64,000 bases of DNA from Alcanivorax sp. 1008 (GCF_020667895.1 NZ_JAFMPS010000001.1:434001-498000); one strand, 5' to 3'; shown: positions 30,255 to 39,595, numbered from the stretch's first letter. The notes: generated from the sequence alone by a model not told the origin. Translations and numbers: made by a program.

Positions 30255-30736
30255 TCCCTTAAATGGCTATTCCGACCCTGAGTTGCTGCTTCAGATGGTT
30301 TTGCCAGGCGTCGATCGATTTCTGGAAAAAGTGTTACGGCGGTAACACTTTTTCGCTTGCGCTGCTCTTGATGTTGCCCGCCGATCCCGTAACTGCCGCC
30401 TGTCTGATCGCTGTGTGTTGTGATCAGCGGGCTTCAGGACACCTGCCGATTTATTCTGTTGCACCTGCTGATATCGCTCTGCGACGCGTTCTGATAACGC
30501 AGATGAAATCCCTATCAACGCTTTTTTACCCGCAAAAAATAGCGAAATAGTTTCTCAGAGAGGTTCGGAATAATGCCTTAAAGAGACGGTTTGCAAAGTA
30601 TGGCCGCAATTGTTTTGCGCAAATCCGTCAGGGAAGAAATAGCGCAGTGGACAAATTATGTACCACCTGATTTTTTTTTATGCTATTTTTTGCCTCGGTC
30701 GCAGTAAAAACAACGCTATAGCTTAGGAGATCAGTC
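30255..30736. other. 482-bp gene-poor interval upstream of the histone-like gene
   Basis: No convincing coding sequence is seen; the open frames here lack ribosome-binding sites and protein-like composition. It contains a perfect 13-bp hairpin (30325-30354) and, in its last 200 bases, AT-rich sequence with long T-runs (around 30670-30690) suited to a promoter region of the strongly expressed histone-like gene. TAGGAGA at about 30724 is that gene's ribosome-binding site. Confidence 0.6.
30325..30354. terminator. 13-bp perfect hairpin, orphan bidirectional terminator-like element
   Basis: GAAAAAGTGTTAC and GTAACACTTTTTC flank a GGCG loop, giving a stem that ends in A5/T5 runs on either strand. 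It has the form of a bidirectional intrinsic terminator but stands 70 bases after the adk terminator, with no gene ending next to it. It could end a small RNA or be a backup terminator. Confidence 0.55.
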
Positions 30737-31525
30737 ATGGCTCGAGCCAAAAAGAAAGCCGCCCCGAAACGTAAGGCAGCAAAGCCAGCAGTTAAGGCTA
30801 CTGTTGATAACAAGGTAAAAATGAAAGAGCAGGCCGCCGCCGCCGCCCACAAGGCAATGGCAGCAGTAGAAGCCAAAGTGGAAAAACAGCAGGCCAAGAT
30901 CGCTGCTGTCAGTGCCAAGCTGAAAGCACAGCGCGACTCTGCCAAAGGCAAGCTGACCGCTGCTGCCAAGGCCCGTATGGCTACCATGCGAGCTCAGGTT
31001 AAGTCCCTGCGCGAAGCCATGGCTGACCTGCGCAAAGAGCTGCGCGTAGCGAAAGCTGCCGCTAGCCGTGAGGCCAAGCGCTTGAAAGCCGCACATCGTG
31101 CCGCTGAGCGCAAAGCCAAGGCCGCTGCCAAGAAAGCTGCAGCCAAAGCCAAAGTTGCAGCTCGTAAAGCTGCTGCCAAGGAAAAAGCTGCCGCTAAAAA
31201 GGCTGCTGCCCGCGCTAAAGTAGCTGCCCGTAAAGCTGCTGCTAAAGAGAAAGCTGCTGCCAAGAAAGCCGCTGCCAAGGAAAAAGCTGCTGCTAAGAAG
31301 GCTGCTGCCAAGGCCAAGAAAGCTGCTGCCAAAGGCACCGCTAAGAAGCGTGTAGCTAAGAAGCGTGTCGCCAAGAAAGCTCCGGCCCGTAAAGCCGCAG
31401 CCAAGAAAGCGCCGCGTAAAGCAGCTGCCAAGAAAGCCCCGCGTAAAGCAGCTGCCAAGAAAAAGGCAGTTCGCAAGGCTCCGGCCAAGAAAGCAGCCCG
31501 TCGCGGTCGTCCGGCCAAGAAGTAA
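30737..31525 (+). CDS. Histone H1-like, Lys/Ala-rich DNA-binding protein (AlgP-like)
   Basis: A 262-aa, extremely basic protein. The N-terminal part (about 1-125) is a predicted coiled-coil, heptad-like helix (VEAKVEKQQAKIAAVSAKLK, MRAQVKSLREAMADLRKEL). From about 125 onward it is almost only Lys, Ala, Arg and some Pro in short degenerate repeats (AAAKEKAAAKKAAAKAK; then KKAPRKAA) ending RRGRPAKK, an AT-hook-like GRP core. The layout matches AlgP/AlgR3 of Pseudomonas and other bacterial H1-like nucleoid proteins. Its own promoter region and terminator flank it. The repeat DNA is prone to length change. Confidence 0.85.
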   Translation: MARAKKKAAPKRKAAKPAVKATVDNKVKMKEQAAAAAHKAMAAVEAKVEKQQAKIAAVSAKLKAQRDSAKGKLTAAAKARMATMRAQVKSLREAMADLRKELRVAKAAASREAKRLKAAHRAAERKAKAAAKKAAAKAKVAARKAAAKEKAAAKKAAARAKVAARKAAAKEKAAAKKAAAKEKAAAKKAAAKAKKAAAKGTAKKRVAKKRVAKKAPARKAAAKKAPRKAAAKKAPRKAAAKKKAVRKAPAKKAARRGRPAKK

Positions 31526-31542
31526 TACTTCTCTGGTCTGAT

Positions 31543-31570
31543 AAAAGGCCCCGCTTCGGCGGGGTTTTTT
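31543..31570 (+). terminator. Intrinsic terminator of the histone-like gene
   Basis: CCCCGC-TTCG-GCGGGG followed by T6, with an A-run before it, 18 bases after the stop codon. Confidence 0.95.
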
Positions 31571-31752
31571 ATGTTTACCTATATCTGTCCCCAGTGTGAT
31601 CAAAGTCACATTTACCTGTTTCTCCCACCAGCCCTCATTTCTCCTGTCTCTGACAGTCCGCTGCAGGCATCACTGGCGGCGCTGATAGCGTCGTTGCCAT
31701 GGCCCTGTTGTGATGTGATTGCTATGCTTCGCGCCAGTTCAGGAGAGCCCAT

Positions 31753-33696
31753 TTGAGTCGTGTTGAACGTGTGCTGTGCGATGACGAGCGTTTCGCCAGT
31801 CTAATCCCCGGTTTTGCCCCGCGAGCTCCGCAGCTGGAAATGGCCAAGGCGGTGGAACAGGCATTGTCTGACTCATCTGCGCTGGTGGTTGAGGCGGAAA
31901 CCGGTACCGGTAAAACCCTGGCTTATCTAGTGCCCGCGTTGCTGGCTGATGGCCCGACTATTATTTCCACTGGTACCAAGAGTCTGCAGGAGCAGCTTTT
32001 TTTTCGTGATCTACCGGTTGTGCTGAAGGCGCTCGGCGTGCACAGGCGGGTGGCGCTGCTCAAGGGGCGGGCCAACTACCTATGTCCTTACCGGCTGCAG
32101 TTACACCTCGAAGAGGCGCGCTTTCAGACCCGAGACACTGCGCTGCAGATGCAAGTTGTGGCCCGTTGGGCGGCACGCACCGCCAGTGGCGATATCGCCG
32201 AGCTAAGGGAAATTCCCGAAGATGCACCTGTCTGGCCTTGGGTAACCAGTACGGCGGAGAACTGTCTTGGTCAGGACTGCCCCGAAGTAACTAACTGCCC
32301 GGTGATGCGCGCTCGTCAGGAAGCTCAGGAGGCGGATCTCGTGGTGGTTAATCACCACTTGTTCTTCGCCAATGCAGCATTGAAAGGTGAGGGGGTGACG
32401 GAGCTGCTGCCTGCGGCCAATGCGGTCATTTTTGATGAGGCTCATCAGCTGCCTGATGTGGCAGCCACTTTTTTTGGTTCAACTCTGAGCTCCAGGCAGT
32501 TGCAGGAGCTATGTAGTGATGCAATGAGCGAAGCGGCACACAGCTCGGTGGATGTGCAGGGCCTGTCAGCACATACCAGTGCGCTGGAGCGTAGTGCTGC
32601 GGACCTGCGTATTGCTCTTGGCCACGACGGCCGCAAGGAAACCTGGTCGGCGGTTAGCAGCATTGCAGAAGTAATCAAAGCCATGGAGGCTCTGGCACAG
32701 ACGCTGCTCGCCCTGGAGGAGTTTCTCGAGCCTTACAGCCGCAGCAGCCGTGGTATGGAGTCCTGCCATCGCCGTGCTAGTGAGCAGCGGGCCAGCCTGC
32801 AGCGTTTTCAAAGTGGTCATGACGACAATTTGGTGTTTTGGTTTGAGACCTTCAAGCGTGCCTTCCTGTTGCATGCCACGCCGCTGTCCGTGGCGGAAAT
32901 GTTTGATGCCCATCGTGCCCAGCAGCGCTGCAGCTGGATCTTTACCTCGGCGACGCTGTCGGTGGCGGGGAATTTCAGCCACTTTATTGAACGGCTGGGT
33001 ATTTCAGATGCCGCCACATTGCGGTTGGAAAGTCCGTTTGATTTTCGCCGGCAGGCGGTGCTCTACGTGCCAGAGGATCTGCCCACCCCGGATATGCCTG
33101 ACTACACCAGCAGGCTAGTGGACAACATGGTACCGGTTATTGAGTCTGCTCGGGGCCGCACTTTTTTCCTGTTTACCAGTCATCGGGCATTACGCGAGGC
33201 TGCCGAGCTGCTGCGTGGCCAGATTGAGTATCCTTTGCTGGTCCAGGGTGAGGCGGGGCGCCGACAGTTGCTGGAGGAGTTTAGGGAGCATGGTAACGCA
33301 GTGCTGCTTGGCACCAGCAGTTTCTGGGAGGGTATTGACGTAAGGGGCGAGGCCCTCAGCTGTGTCATAATTGATCGACTGCCGTTTGCTTCACCGGGAG
33401 ACCCGGTTGCTGCGGCGCGTATAGAAAGGATCAAACGTGAGCGTGGCAATCCGTTTCGTGATTATCAGCTGCCACAGGCTGTGCTGACACTGCGTCAGGG
33501 CGCCGGCCGGCTGATACGTGATATTCATGATCATGGAGTGCTGGTCATCGCGGATCCGCGACTGATCGACAAGAGCTACGGTAAGCTTTTTCTTGATAGC
33601 CTGCCGAGCATGACACGAACCCGGAAGCCTGAAGTGGTGGAACGGTTTTTTCGTTATATCGAGAATCGGGGCAACCTTGAAACTGCTGGCAATTGA
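31753..33696 (+). CDS. yoaA: ATP-dependent DNA helicase of the DinG/YoaA family
   Basis: Superfamily 2 iron-sulfur helicase of 647 aa (XPD-like, 5'-3'). Walker A AETGTGKT (about residues 47-54). Four cysteines in YLCPYR, ENCLGQDC and TNCPV form the 4Fe-4S site. Walker B is FDEAHQ, and C-terminal helicase motifs include SFWEGIDVRGE and QGAGRLIRD. Length (about 640) fits YoaA rather than the longer DinG. Start TTG 31753, 7 bases after AGGAG. It overlaps tsaB by 20 bases, as yoaA-tsaB neighbours do in enterics. Confidence 0.9.
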   Translation: MSRVERVLCDDERFASLIPGFAPRAPQLEMAKAVEQALSDSSALVVEAETGTGKTLAYLVPALLADGPTIISTGTKSLQEQLFFRDLPVVLKALGVHRRVALLKGRANYLCPYRLQLHLEEARFQTRDTALQMQVVARWAARTASGDIAELREIPEDAPVWPWVTSTAENCLGQDCPEVTNCPVMRARQEAQEADLVVVNHHLFFANAALKGEGVTELLPAANAVIFDEAHQLPDVAATFFGSTLSSRQLQELCSDAMSEAAHSSVDVQGLSAHTSALERSAADLRIALGHDGRKETWSAVSSIAEVIKAMEALAQTLLALEEFLEPYSRSSRGMESCHRRASEQRASLQRFQSGHDDNLVFWFETFKRAFLLHATPLSVAEMFDAHRAQQRCSWIFTSATLSVAGNFSHFIERLGISDAATLRLESPFDFRRQAVLYVPEDLPTPDMPDYTSRLVDNMVPVIESARGRTFFLFTSHRALREAAELLRGQIEYPLLVQGEAGRRQLLEEFREHGNAVLLGTSSFWEGIDVRGEALSCVIIDRLPFASPGDPVAAARIERIKRERGNPFRDYQLPQAVLTLRQGAGRLIRDIHDHGVLVIADPRLIDKSYGKLFLDSLPSMTRTRKPEVVERFFRYIENRGNLETAGN

Positions 33697-34351
33697 AACC
33701 GCTACCGACAGTTGTTCGGTCGCGTTGTGGCATAACGGTGAGGTGCGTGAGCATTTTGAGGCAGCCGCGCGGCGCCAGACTGAGCGGGTGTTACCAATGG
33801 TAGAGGCGCTGCTTGCAGAGGCTGGCTGGAAGCTCGGTGAGCTTGATGCCATCGGCTTTGGCCATGGCCCCGGTGCCTTTACCGGTGTGCGTGTGGCAGT
33901 GTCCGTGGCTCAGGGCCTGGGTTTTGCTGCCGACTTGCCCGTGATAGGTATTTCCACTCTTGCGGCAGCTGCCCATACGGCAGCCGGGAAATATGGCGAT
34001 GGCGACTGGCTAATCGCCTTTGATGCGCGCATGAGCGAACTTTATCTGGCTGGCTATCGCTGCCATCAGGGTGTACTGGAAGTTCTGCTGCAGGACTGTC
34101 TCGCAGCGCCCACCCAGCTGCCGTCGCTGCCAGCCGGTGAATGGCGAGGAGCAGGCAGTGGCGAGCTTTACCTGTCTGCGCTGCGAGCCGCCTGGCCCAT
34201 GCTGGGAGATTGGCAGGCTGAACTGCTGCCCCGAGCCTCTTCCGTGGCGGCGCTGGCGGCTCAGCAACGTGCCCAGGGCGCCGGCGTGGTGGCCGAACAG
34301 GCGCGGCCGGTCTATTTGCGCGACCGGGTTATTCAGGGAGCAATACGATGA
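33677..34351 (+). CDS. tsaB: tRNA threonylcarbamoyladenosine synthesis protein TsaB
   Basis: A 224-aa ASKHA-fold protein that with TsaD and TsaE completes the t6A37 modification of tRNAs reading ANN codons. The N-terminal phosphate-like loop AIETATDSCSVAL and the GHGPGAFTGVRVAVSVAQGL segment are diagnostic. Start TTG 33677 gives the usual MKLLAIETAT. Its frame begins inside the end of the helicase gene, which implies translational coupling. Confidence 0.94.
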   Translation: MKLLAIETATDSCSVALWHNGEVREHFEAAARRQTERVLPMVEALLAEAGWKLGELDAIGFGHGPGAFTGVRVAVSVAQGLGFAADLPVIGISTLAAAAHTAAGKYGDGDWLIAFDARMSELYLAGYRCHQGVLEVLLQDCLAAPTQLPSLPAGEWRGAGSGELYLSALRAAWPMLGDWQAELLPRASSVAALAAQQRAQGAGVVAEQARPVYLRDRVIQGAIR

Positions 34352-34797
34352 GCAAGCCTTCGGGATGGGATCTACCCAATCCGCATATTCTTGGCATGAC
34401 AGTGCCGGCTTCTGCCATTGATGTGATGGGGCATGCCAATAACGTCGAGTACCTGCGTTGGTTGGAACATACCGCATGGGATCACACTCGGGCACTGGGG
34501 TTGGGCTGGGAGCAATATCAGCAACTGAATCGCGGCATGGTGGCCCGTCATACTGAGTTGGAATACCTGTCGCCGGCATTTGAAAACGATCGGCTGGAAA
34601 TCGGCACATGGATTGTCGAGAACGATAATCGCATCAGCATGGTGCGCCGCTACCAGGTTCGTCGTCTTACGGATGGCATGACGTTGCTGCGCGGCCGCAC
34701 CCGTTGGGTATGTGTGGCGATTGATTCTGGTAAACCGCGGCGTATGCCTCCTGAATTTATTGAAGGTTACGCTTTGACAGCCAGGGAAGATCAGTAA
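34348..34797 (+). CDS. Acyl-CoA thioesterase, 4HBT/YbgC-FadM type
   Basis: Hot-dog fold thioesterase of 149 aa. The 4HBT signature is visible: SAIDVMGHANNVEYLRWLEHT, with the catalytic Asp and the His-Ala-Asn-Asn block, then ELEYLSPAFENDRLEIGTWI. It likely hydrolyses an acyl-CoA; the substrate cannot be read from sequence. Overlaps tsaB by 4 bases and is followed directly by uppP. Confidence 0.82.
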   Translation: MSKPSGWDLPNPHILGMTVPASAIDVMGHANNVEYLRWLEHTAWDHTRALGLGWEQYQQLNRGMVARHTELEYLSPAFENDRLEIGTWIVENDNRISMVRRYQVRRLTDGMTLLRGRTRWVCVAIDSGKPRRMPPEFIEGYALTAREDQ

Positions 34798-35595
34798 ATG
34801 GAGTGGCTGCAGCTGCTGGCGCTTGCCGTCATTCAGGGCCTGACGGAGTTTCTCCCGGTGTCCAGCTCTGCGCACCTGATTTTGCCGGCCCAGCTGCTGG
34901 GTTGGCAGGATCAGGGGCTAGCCTTTGATGTGGCAGTGCATATCGGTACCTTAATGGCTGTGCTGTGGTATTACCGTAGCTATGTTGGTCGAATGACCAT
35001 TGGCGCTTTGCAAGGGGTGCAGACGCGCCAGATGAACCCCGACCTGAAACTGGCGTTATTGCTTGCCTGGGCAACACTGCCGGCGGTAATCGCAGGTTTT
35101 CTGTTCAAGGATATGCTCGAACAGCATGCTCGCTCAGTGGCAGTGATTACCACTACCACTCTGCTGTTCGGCGCACTGTTATGGGTTGCCGACCGGCGGG
35201 GTAGTCAGCGCATTTCACTGGCGGCGGTGGGGCTGGGGGTTGCCACCCTGATTGGTCTGGCTCAGGTGCTGGCACTGATACCTGGCACCTCGCGCAGCGG
35301 CATTACCATCACGGCGGCACTGTTGCTGGGATTGCATCGGGAAGATGCGGCCAACTTCTCCTTTCTACTGTCGATTCCGGTGATCCTGGGGGCAGTGGTG
35401 CTGATGATTGCGGAGCTGGCTTCCGAAGCGCAGATTTTTTCCATGCTGCAGCTGCTGGTGGCGACCATGACCAGTGGCGTGGTGGCGTATCTGACCATCG
35501 CATTTTTTATCCGCCTGGTGAATCAGCTGGGCATGTTGCCGTTTGTGATTTACAGACTGCTGCTTGGTCTGGTGCTGTTGGTCTTTTTCCTGTGA
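34798..35595 (+). CDS. uppP: Undecaprenyl-diphosphatase UppP (BacA)
   Basis: Integral membrane phosphatase of 265 aa that recycles undecaprenyl diphosphate to the carrier lipid for peptidoglycan and polysaccharide synthesis. The two BacA motifs are present: QGLTEFLPVSSSAHLIL near the N-terminus and IPGTSRSGITI in the middle. About eight membrane helices. ATG at 34798 directly after the thioesterase stop. Confidence 0.96.
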   Translation: MEWLQLLALAVIQGLTEFLPVSSSAHLILPAQLLGWQDQGLAFDVAVHIGTLMAVLWYYRSYVGRMTIGALQGVQTRQMNPDLKLALLLAWATLPAVIAGFLFKDMLEQHARSVAVITTTTLLFGALLWVADRRGSQRISLAAVGLGVATLIGLAQVLALIPGTSRSGITITAALLLGLHREDAANFSFLLSIPVILGAVVLMIAELASEAQIFSMLQLLVATMTSGVVAYLTIAFFIRLVNQLGMLPFVIYRLLLGLVLLVFFL

Positions 35596-36347
35596 AGCTC
35601 GCCACCTTGCCCGGAGCGCCGGATGTCGGTGCGCTGAGTGTGGTGGATGAAGAGGCCGCCGCTCAGGCGGGTGCCGACATGCTGCTCGGGGTCACGGATG
35701 GTCGGTTGGCTATGTGGCGCCCTGACGGGCATGAGACGCCACTATGCGTCGACTTTGATGGAGGTCAGCTGGGCTACAGACTGGCGGCTGACAGAGTGCG
35801 TCACGAGCGTCTGGTACGGGCGGTTGGCAAGATTAGTGACAACGGCATGCTGGTTGATGCCACCGCCGGTCTTGGGCGGGATGCTGCGCTGCTGGCCAGA
35901 GCCGGCTGGCAAGTCACCATGCTGGAGCGGCAGCCGGTACTACAGGCGCTGTTGGCGGATGGTCTGGCACGTAGTCGCGAGTTGGCGGGACGGATGGCGC
36001 TGGTTAACAAGGACAGTGTGGCCTGGCTGACAGAGCATCCACGGGTGGCTGAGGTTGTGTATCTCGACCCCATGTTTCCTGAGCGTGACAAATCTGCTGC
36101 GATCAAGAAAGAACTGCTCTGGCTGCAATGGCTGTGCGGCTCTGACAGTGCTGCATCGGAGGCACTGCTGCTGCAAGCAGCAATGACTGCAGCGCGGCGC
36201 CGGGTGGTGGTGAAACGGCCGTTACGGGCGCCGCCACTGGCTGGACATACGCCCGCTTCTTCCCTGACGGGCAAAACCGTGCGTTTCGATATCTATCCCT
36301 GCCACCCAGCCTGGCAGCCACGTTCTTCAAGAGGCGGGAATGGATAG
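35592..36347 (+). CDS. rsmJ: 16S rRNA (guanine-1516-N2)-methyltransferase RsmJ
   Basis: SAM-dependent methyltransferase of 251 aa (YhiQ type). The SAM-binding VDATAGLGRDAALLARAGW motif, the catalytic-loop YLDPMFPERDKSA and the later VVKRPLRAPPLAG match RsmJ. Start GTG 35592 overlaps the uppP stop by 4 bases. Its 3' end overlaps that of the convergent plsB by 21 bases. Confidence 0.92.
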   Translation: MKLATLPGAPDVGALSVVDEEAAAQAGADMLLGVTDGRLAMWRPDGHETPLCVDFDGGQLGYRLAADRVRHERLVRAVGKISDNGMLVDATAGLGRDAALLARAGWQVTMLERQPVLQALLADGLARSRELAGRMALVNKDSVAWLTEHPRVAEVVYLDPMFPERDKSAAIKKELLWLQWLCGSDSAASEALLLQAAMTAARRRVVVKRPLRAPPLAGHTPASSLTGKTVRFDIYPCHPAWQPRSSRGGNG

Positions 36348-38801
36348 CCGGGTAATACGCAGGATGGTGTGATTGATCTCGACGCTGAGAATTCGACTGG
36401 CCTCGTCATCCAGTGCCTGCAGGCGATCATCGAACTCCAGCATGCCAGCGTCATTGCTGCGCACCAGCCCATGTAGACGCAGCTGATTGATAAAGTTCCG
36501 CAGCACGTTGCGGTCGAAAAACTCCGGTGAGTTGAATTCATGCAGCAGCGAAAGGCGCTGGGCAGTCTGATAGGCAAGCTCTTCAAGTCGCTCATTGTCG
36601 AGAACGCCGCTGCCGTGCTGGACCAGCACCCGAATAGTCAAAGAGAAGCGCTCCAGAGCCTGTTGCACCGTCTGGCCAAGATGGTCCAGTAGGTCCGCCT
36701 CCATGGAATGCTGTGGCGCGCCTTTGAGGAAGTCACCCTCGCGGCTGATCAGCCCCTGCTGTTCCAGTACGGCAATGGTGCTGTCTGTCATGGCATCAAG
36801 CTGTTCTCCCGACTGCCATGGTAGGAAATACTCAGTGCGGAAGAATGGATAAAGCAGGTTAACCAGTCGGTACAGCTGACCTAGTTCTATCCGGCGAGCA
36901 TTATCGAACAGCGCACTGATCATGCCCGGCAGAATGAACAGATGCAGGCTGTTATTACGCACATAGGTCATCTGCAGAGCAGTGACCGGGTCAGTGCTCA
37001 CCAGCGAGCCCAGCGGGTGTTCTATGCGCCGAAGGAACTCGTGCTCGATGCCGTAATCGATTATCGCCTGTGGGTCATGCTCGGCAATGGCAGTATTGGG
37101 TGAAAAGCGGGCATCGCTCAGCAAGGTCAGGTACAGCGCCAACTGGCGGCGTAACTGCTCCTCGTCCATGGTGTGTTTCGGGGTGGCCAGTACCGCCAGG
37201 CTTAGCAGGTTGACCGGGTTGGCCACTGCAGCACTGTTAATGCCGGTTACTACCGCATCACCCAGTTGGCTGATGCTTTGCTTGAACCACTCCGGGGAGC
37301 TGTCGCCAATACTCTTCTGGGTGCGCCAGTCGGGAGCGCTTTGATCAAGAAAGTCGGACAGAATAAGCGGCTCGCCAAAGTTGACATGGACCTCGCCGAA
37401 ATGACTACGCAGCAACGAGAGAGACGATGAGATCAAGCCAAACAATGACTCTTTTTTCTTTTTTGCTCCGTGCATCTCGCCGATGTAGGAGCGCGCTTCG
37501 ATGACTTTTTCATAGCCGATATAGACGGGCACAAAGGCGACTGGCTTATTGGCATCCCGCAGAAAGCTGCGCACAGTCATTGCCAGCATGCCGGTTTTCG
37601 GTTGCAGCATCCTGCCTGACCGGCTGCGGCCGCCCTCGACAAAGTATTCGATGGAGAAACCGCGGGTAACCATGGTGTGCAGGTACTCGTTAAATACTGC
37701 CGAGTACAGAGGGTTGCCCTTAAATGTTCGGCGCATAAAGAAGGCGCCGGCACGGCGCAGGATGCTGCCGACCACGGGCATATTCAGGTTAATACCGGCG
37801 GCAATATGTGGCGGTACAAGATTGTTGCGGTGAACGACGAAAGACAGCAGCAGGTAGTCAATATGGCTGCGGTGGCAGGGCACATAGATCACTTCATGCT
37901 CGCGGGCTACCTGGCGTAGTTTGTCGATGTTGTATAGCCGGATGCCGTCGTAGAGTTGATTCCAGACCCAGTTTAACAGTACTTCAAGGAAGCGGATGAC
38001 GGTGTAGGAGTAATCAGCAGCGATTTCCCGGGCGTAGCTGCGCGCTCGCGCTACTAGCTTGGCTTCGCTGGTATTTTCCTCTTTGGCGGTGAGCTCAATA
38101 GCTGCGCGCACCTGAGCGCTCTCCACCAAGGTGTTTACCAGAGTCCGGCGGTGCGACAAGTCAGGGCCGATAATGGCTTCTTGCTGACGCCGGAAATGGA
38201 CTCGCAGGATACGCTGGGCCTTACGTGACACTCGCTGGTCGTCATCACTTTCCTCAACCAGCTGCCGCAGTGACATTGGTTGGCTGAAGTGGACCAACAG
38301 CTGGCGGCCCTGAGTGAGAACGATGACAATTTTCTTGAGGAAGCCTGGCGCTGACCAGTTGTCCGAGAAAATGATCTTCCAGAGAGAGTTTTCTTTTTCC
38401 GGGCGCCGTCCCCAGAAAACCGAAACCGGCACCAGTTGAACGTCCAGAGTGGCATCCTTGCGCAATGCGCTAATCAGATGCTCCATTCGCTGAGGGCTGG
38501 CACTGACCCGGTCACGGCCAAATATTGGCCGACGGTAAATGGCAAAACTACGCCGGCGCAGATGTTGGTCAGCAAAATCCACAGACGCCAACGGCGAAGG
38601 TAGCTTCATCCGCTTGGTTTCACGCTCCACCACCAGTATGTCGCTCATTGCCGCATCGCGCAGCACGTAGACCACCGGAGTGTCCGGGTACACGCCCAGA
38701 GCGTCCAGATCGTCGAGCTGTTCGGTGGCGCGGGTATATAGATTGAGGATCAGACGGGCGAAAGCGAAAACCAGTTTGTCCAGACCAAGCCAAGGGCTCA
38801 T
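36327..38801 (-). CDS. plsB: Glycerol-3-phosphate acyltransferase PlsB
   Basis: Inner-membrane enzyme of 824 aa that makes lysophosphatidate from acyl-CoA or acyl-ACP, the first step of phospholipid synthesis. Acyltransferase block I is CHRSHIDYLLLS, block II is in GAFFMRRTFKGN, block III is VEGGRSRSGRML, and block IV is VAFVPVYIGYEKV. Full family length. Likely monocistronic; the gap downstream to rsmJ is negative (overlap) and upstream is 114 bp to the TetR gene. Confidence 0.96.
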   Translation of the reverse strand: MSPWLGLDKLVFAFARLILNLYTRATEQLDDLDALGVYPDTPVVYVLRDAAMSDILVVERETKRMKLPSPLASVDFADQHLRRRSFAIYRRPIFGRDRVSASPQRMEHLISALRKDATLDVQLVPVSVFWGRRPEKENSLWKIIFSDNWSAPGFLKKIVIVLTQGRQLLVHFSQPMSLRQLVEESDDDQRVSRKAQRILRVHFRRQQEAIIGPDLSHRRTLVNTLVESAQVRAAIELTAKEENTSEAKLVARARSYAREIAADYSYTVIRFLEVLLNWVWNQLYDGIRLYNIDKLRQVAREHEVIYVPCHRSHIDYLLLSFVVHRNNLVPPHIAAGINLNMPVVGSILRRAGAFFMRRTFKGNPLYSAVFNEYLHTMVTRGFSIEYFVEGGRSRSGRMLQPKTGMLAMTVRSFLRDANKPVAFVPVYIGYEKVIEARSYIGEMHGAKKKKESLFGLISSSLSLLRSHFGEVHVNFGEPLILSDFLDQSAPDWRTQKSIGDSSPEWFKQSISQLGDAVVTGINSAAVANPVNLLSLAVLATPKHTMDEEQLRRQLALYLTLLSDARFSPNTAIAEHDPQAIIDYGIEHEFLRRIEHPLGSLVSTDPVTALQMTYVRNNSLHLFILPGMISALFDNARRIELGQLYRLVNLLYPFFRTEYFLPWQSGEQLDAMTDSTIAVLEQQGLISREGDFLKGAPQHSMEADLLDHLGQTVQQALERFSLTIRVLVQHGSGVLDNERLEELAYQTAQRLSLLHEFNSPEFFDRNVLRNFINQLRLHGLVRSNDAGMLEFDDRLQALDDEASRILSVEINHTILRITRLSIPAS

Positions 38802-38915
38802 GGGTACTCGTATGCAGTGAAATCAGGGTGAAAGTGTAAACAACGGCGCCGAACATGGACAGAAACTCACCCCCCCGACTGCGCCAGAAGTGGCCCTGCA
38901 AGCTGTTTCAAGATG

Positions 38916-39539
38916 TTACCTGGCCGGAAAAGACGGCCCGCTGCTCGCTGCAGGCAGGCCAAGCATGACCATCAGGCGGGTACAGAACAGTGGTCGAGCT
39001 TCTGCCAGAGAAAACAGTTTCGGTGAAAATAGCCAGCTTTGAGTAATACCCATAAGGAAGGTGTAGCACAGCAAGCCCTCCGTTTCCGCGTCTGAGCTTT
39101 GCTTAAGCTCCGCGATGCGTCGTCCCAGTGTGGTAACGATGGTTTTACTCAGCTGCCTTTCACGACGAATGGTTTTTGCCATTACATCGGTCAGCTCTGT
39201 TTTATTGAGAAGGATTTCAAAGGATTGTCGGTAAGCACGATCTTCAATTAGCAGGCGGAACCATTCAGCAACAAAGTCATCTATGGCGCGCCTTGGGTCA
39301 GCTTCACTGGCCGCTTTGTCTACCATCTGCTGTAGCGGCGTTTGCGAGTAGCGGAGAATAGCTTGAAATAGCTCATCCTTGTTCTTGAAGTGCCAATAGA
39401 TGGGGCCGCGGCTGTACCCTGTTTCGGCAGCAATCATGGCAAGAGTGGTTTGAGAATAGCCATTACGGCTGAACAGTTTTAGAGCTGCTTCAATGACTTT
39501 CTGACGGGTTTTTTCCGCATCTTCTTTGCTGCGTCTCAT
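38916..39539 (-). CDS. TetR/AcrR-family transcriptional regulator
   Basis: Dimeric repressor of 207 aa. The N-terminal HTH (TTLAMIAAETGYSRGPIYWHFKN read in two parts, about residues 30-55) is very close to AcrR/TtgR, including the recognition segment before YWHFKNKDELF. The C-terminal domain is a variable ligand-binding helical bundle. Start ATG 39539 gives MRRSKEDAEKTRQ, aligned with AcrR; the longer frame adds 11 residues. Last gene on the minus strand after the binding protein, beyond a hairpin. Its likely operator lies in the 42.1 kb divergent region, so it probably controls this cluster rather than an efflux pump. Confidence 0.88.
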   Translation of the reverse strand: MRRSKEDAEKTRQKVIEAALKLFSRNGYSQTTLAMIAAETGYSRGPIYWHFKNKDELFQAILRYSQTPLQQMVDKAASEADPRRAIDDFVAEWFRLLIEDRAYRQSFEILLNKTELTDVMAKTIRRERQLSKTIVTTLGRRIAELKQSSDAETEGLLCYTFLMGITQSWLFSPKLFSLAEARPLFCTRLMVMLGLPAASSGPSFPAR

Positions 39540-39561
39540 GCTCTGCCTGACAGTTCGATAA

Positions 39562-39582
39562 AGCGGGGGCATGGCCCCCGCT
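39562..39582 (-). terminator. Hairpin between binding-protein gene and tetR
   Basis: AGCGGGGGC-CAT-GCCCCCGCT (minus strand) is a perfect 9-bp GC-rich stem followed by TTTATC, close after the binding-protein stop. It could attenuate read-through into the regulator gene. Confidence 0.65.
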
Positions 39583-39595
39583 GGTAGATCAGGCC

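Noticed and set aside
30263-30550. 95-codon frame downstream of adk
   Set aside because: It spans the perfect hairpin at 30325-30354, has no ribosome site and no protein-like composition.
30731-31609. Long antisense frames opposite the histone-like gene (Gly/Ser/Phe-rich and Ala/Leu-rich)
   Set aside because: They are mirror artefacts of the Lys/Ala codon repeats; no ribosome site and extreme composition.
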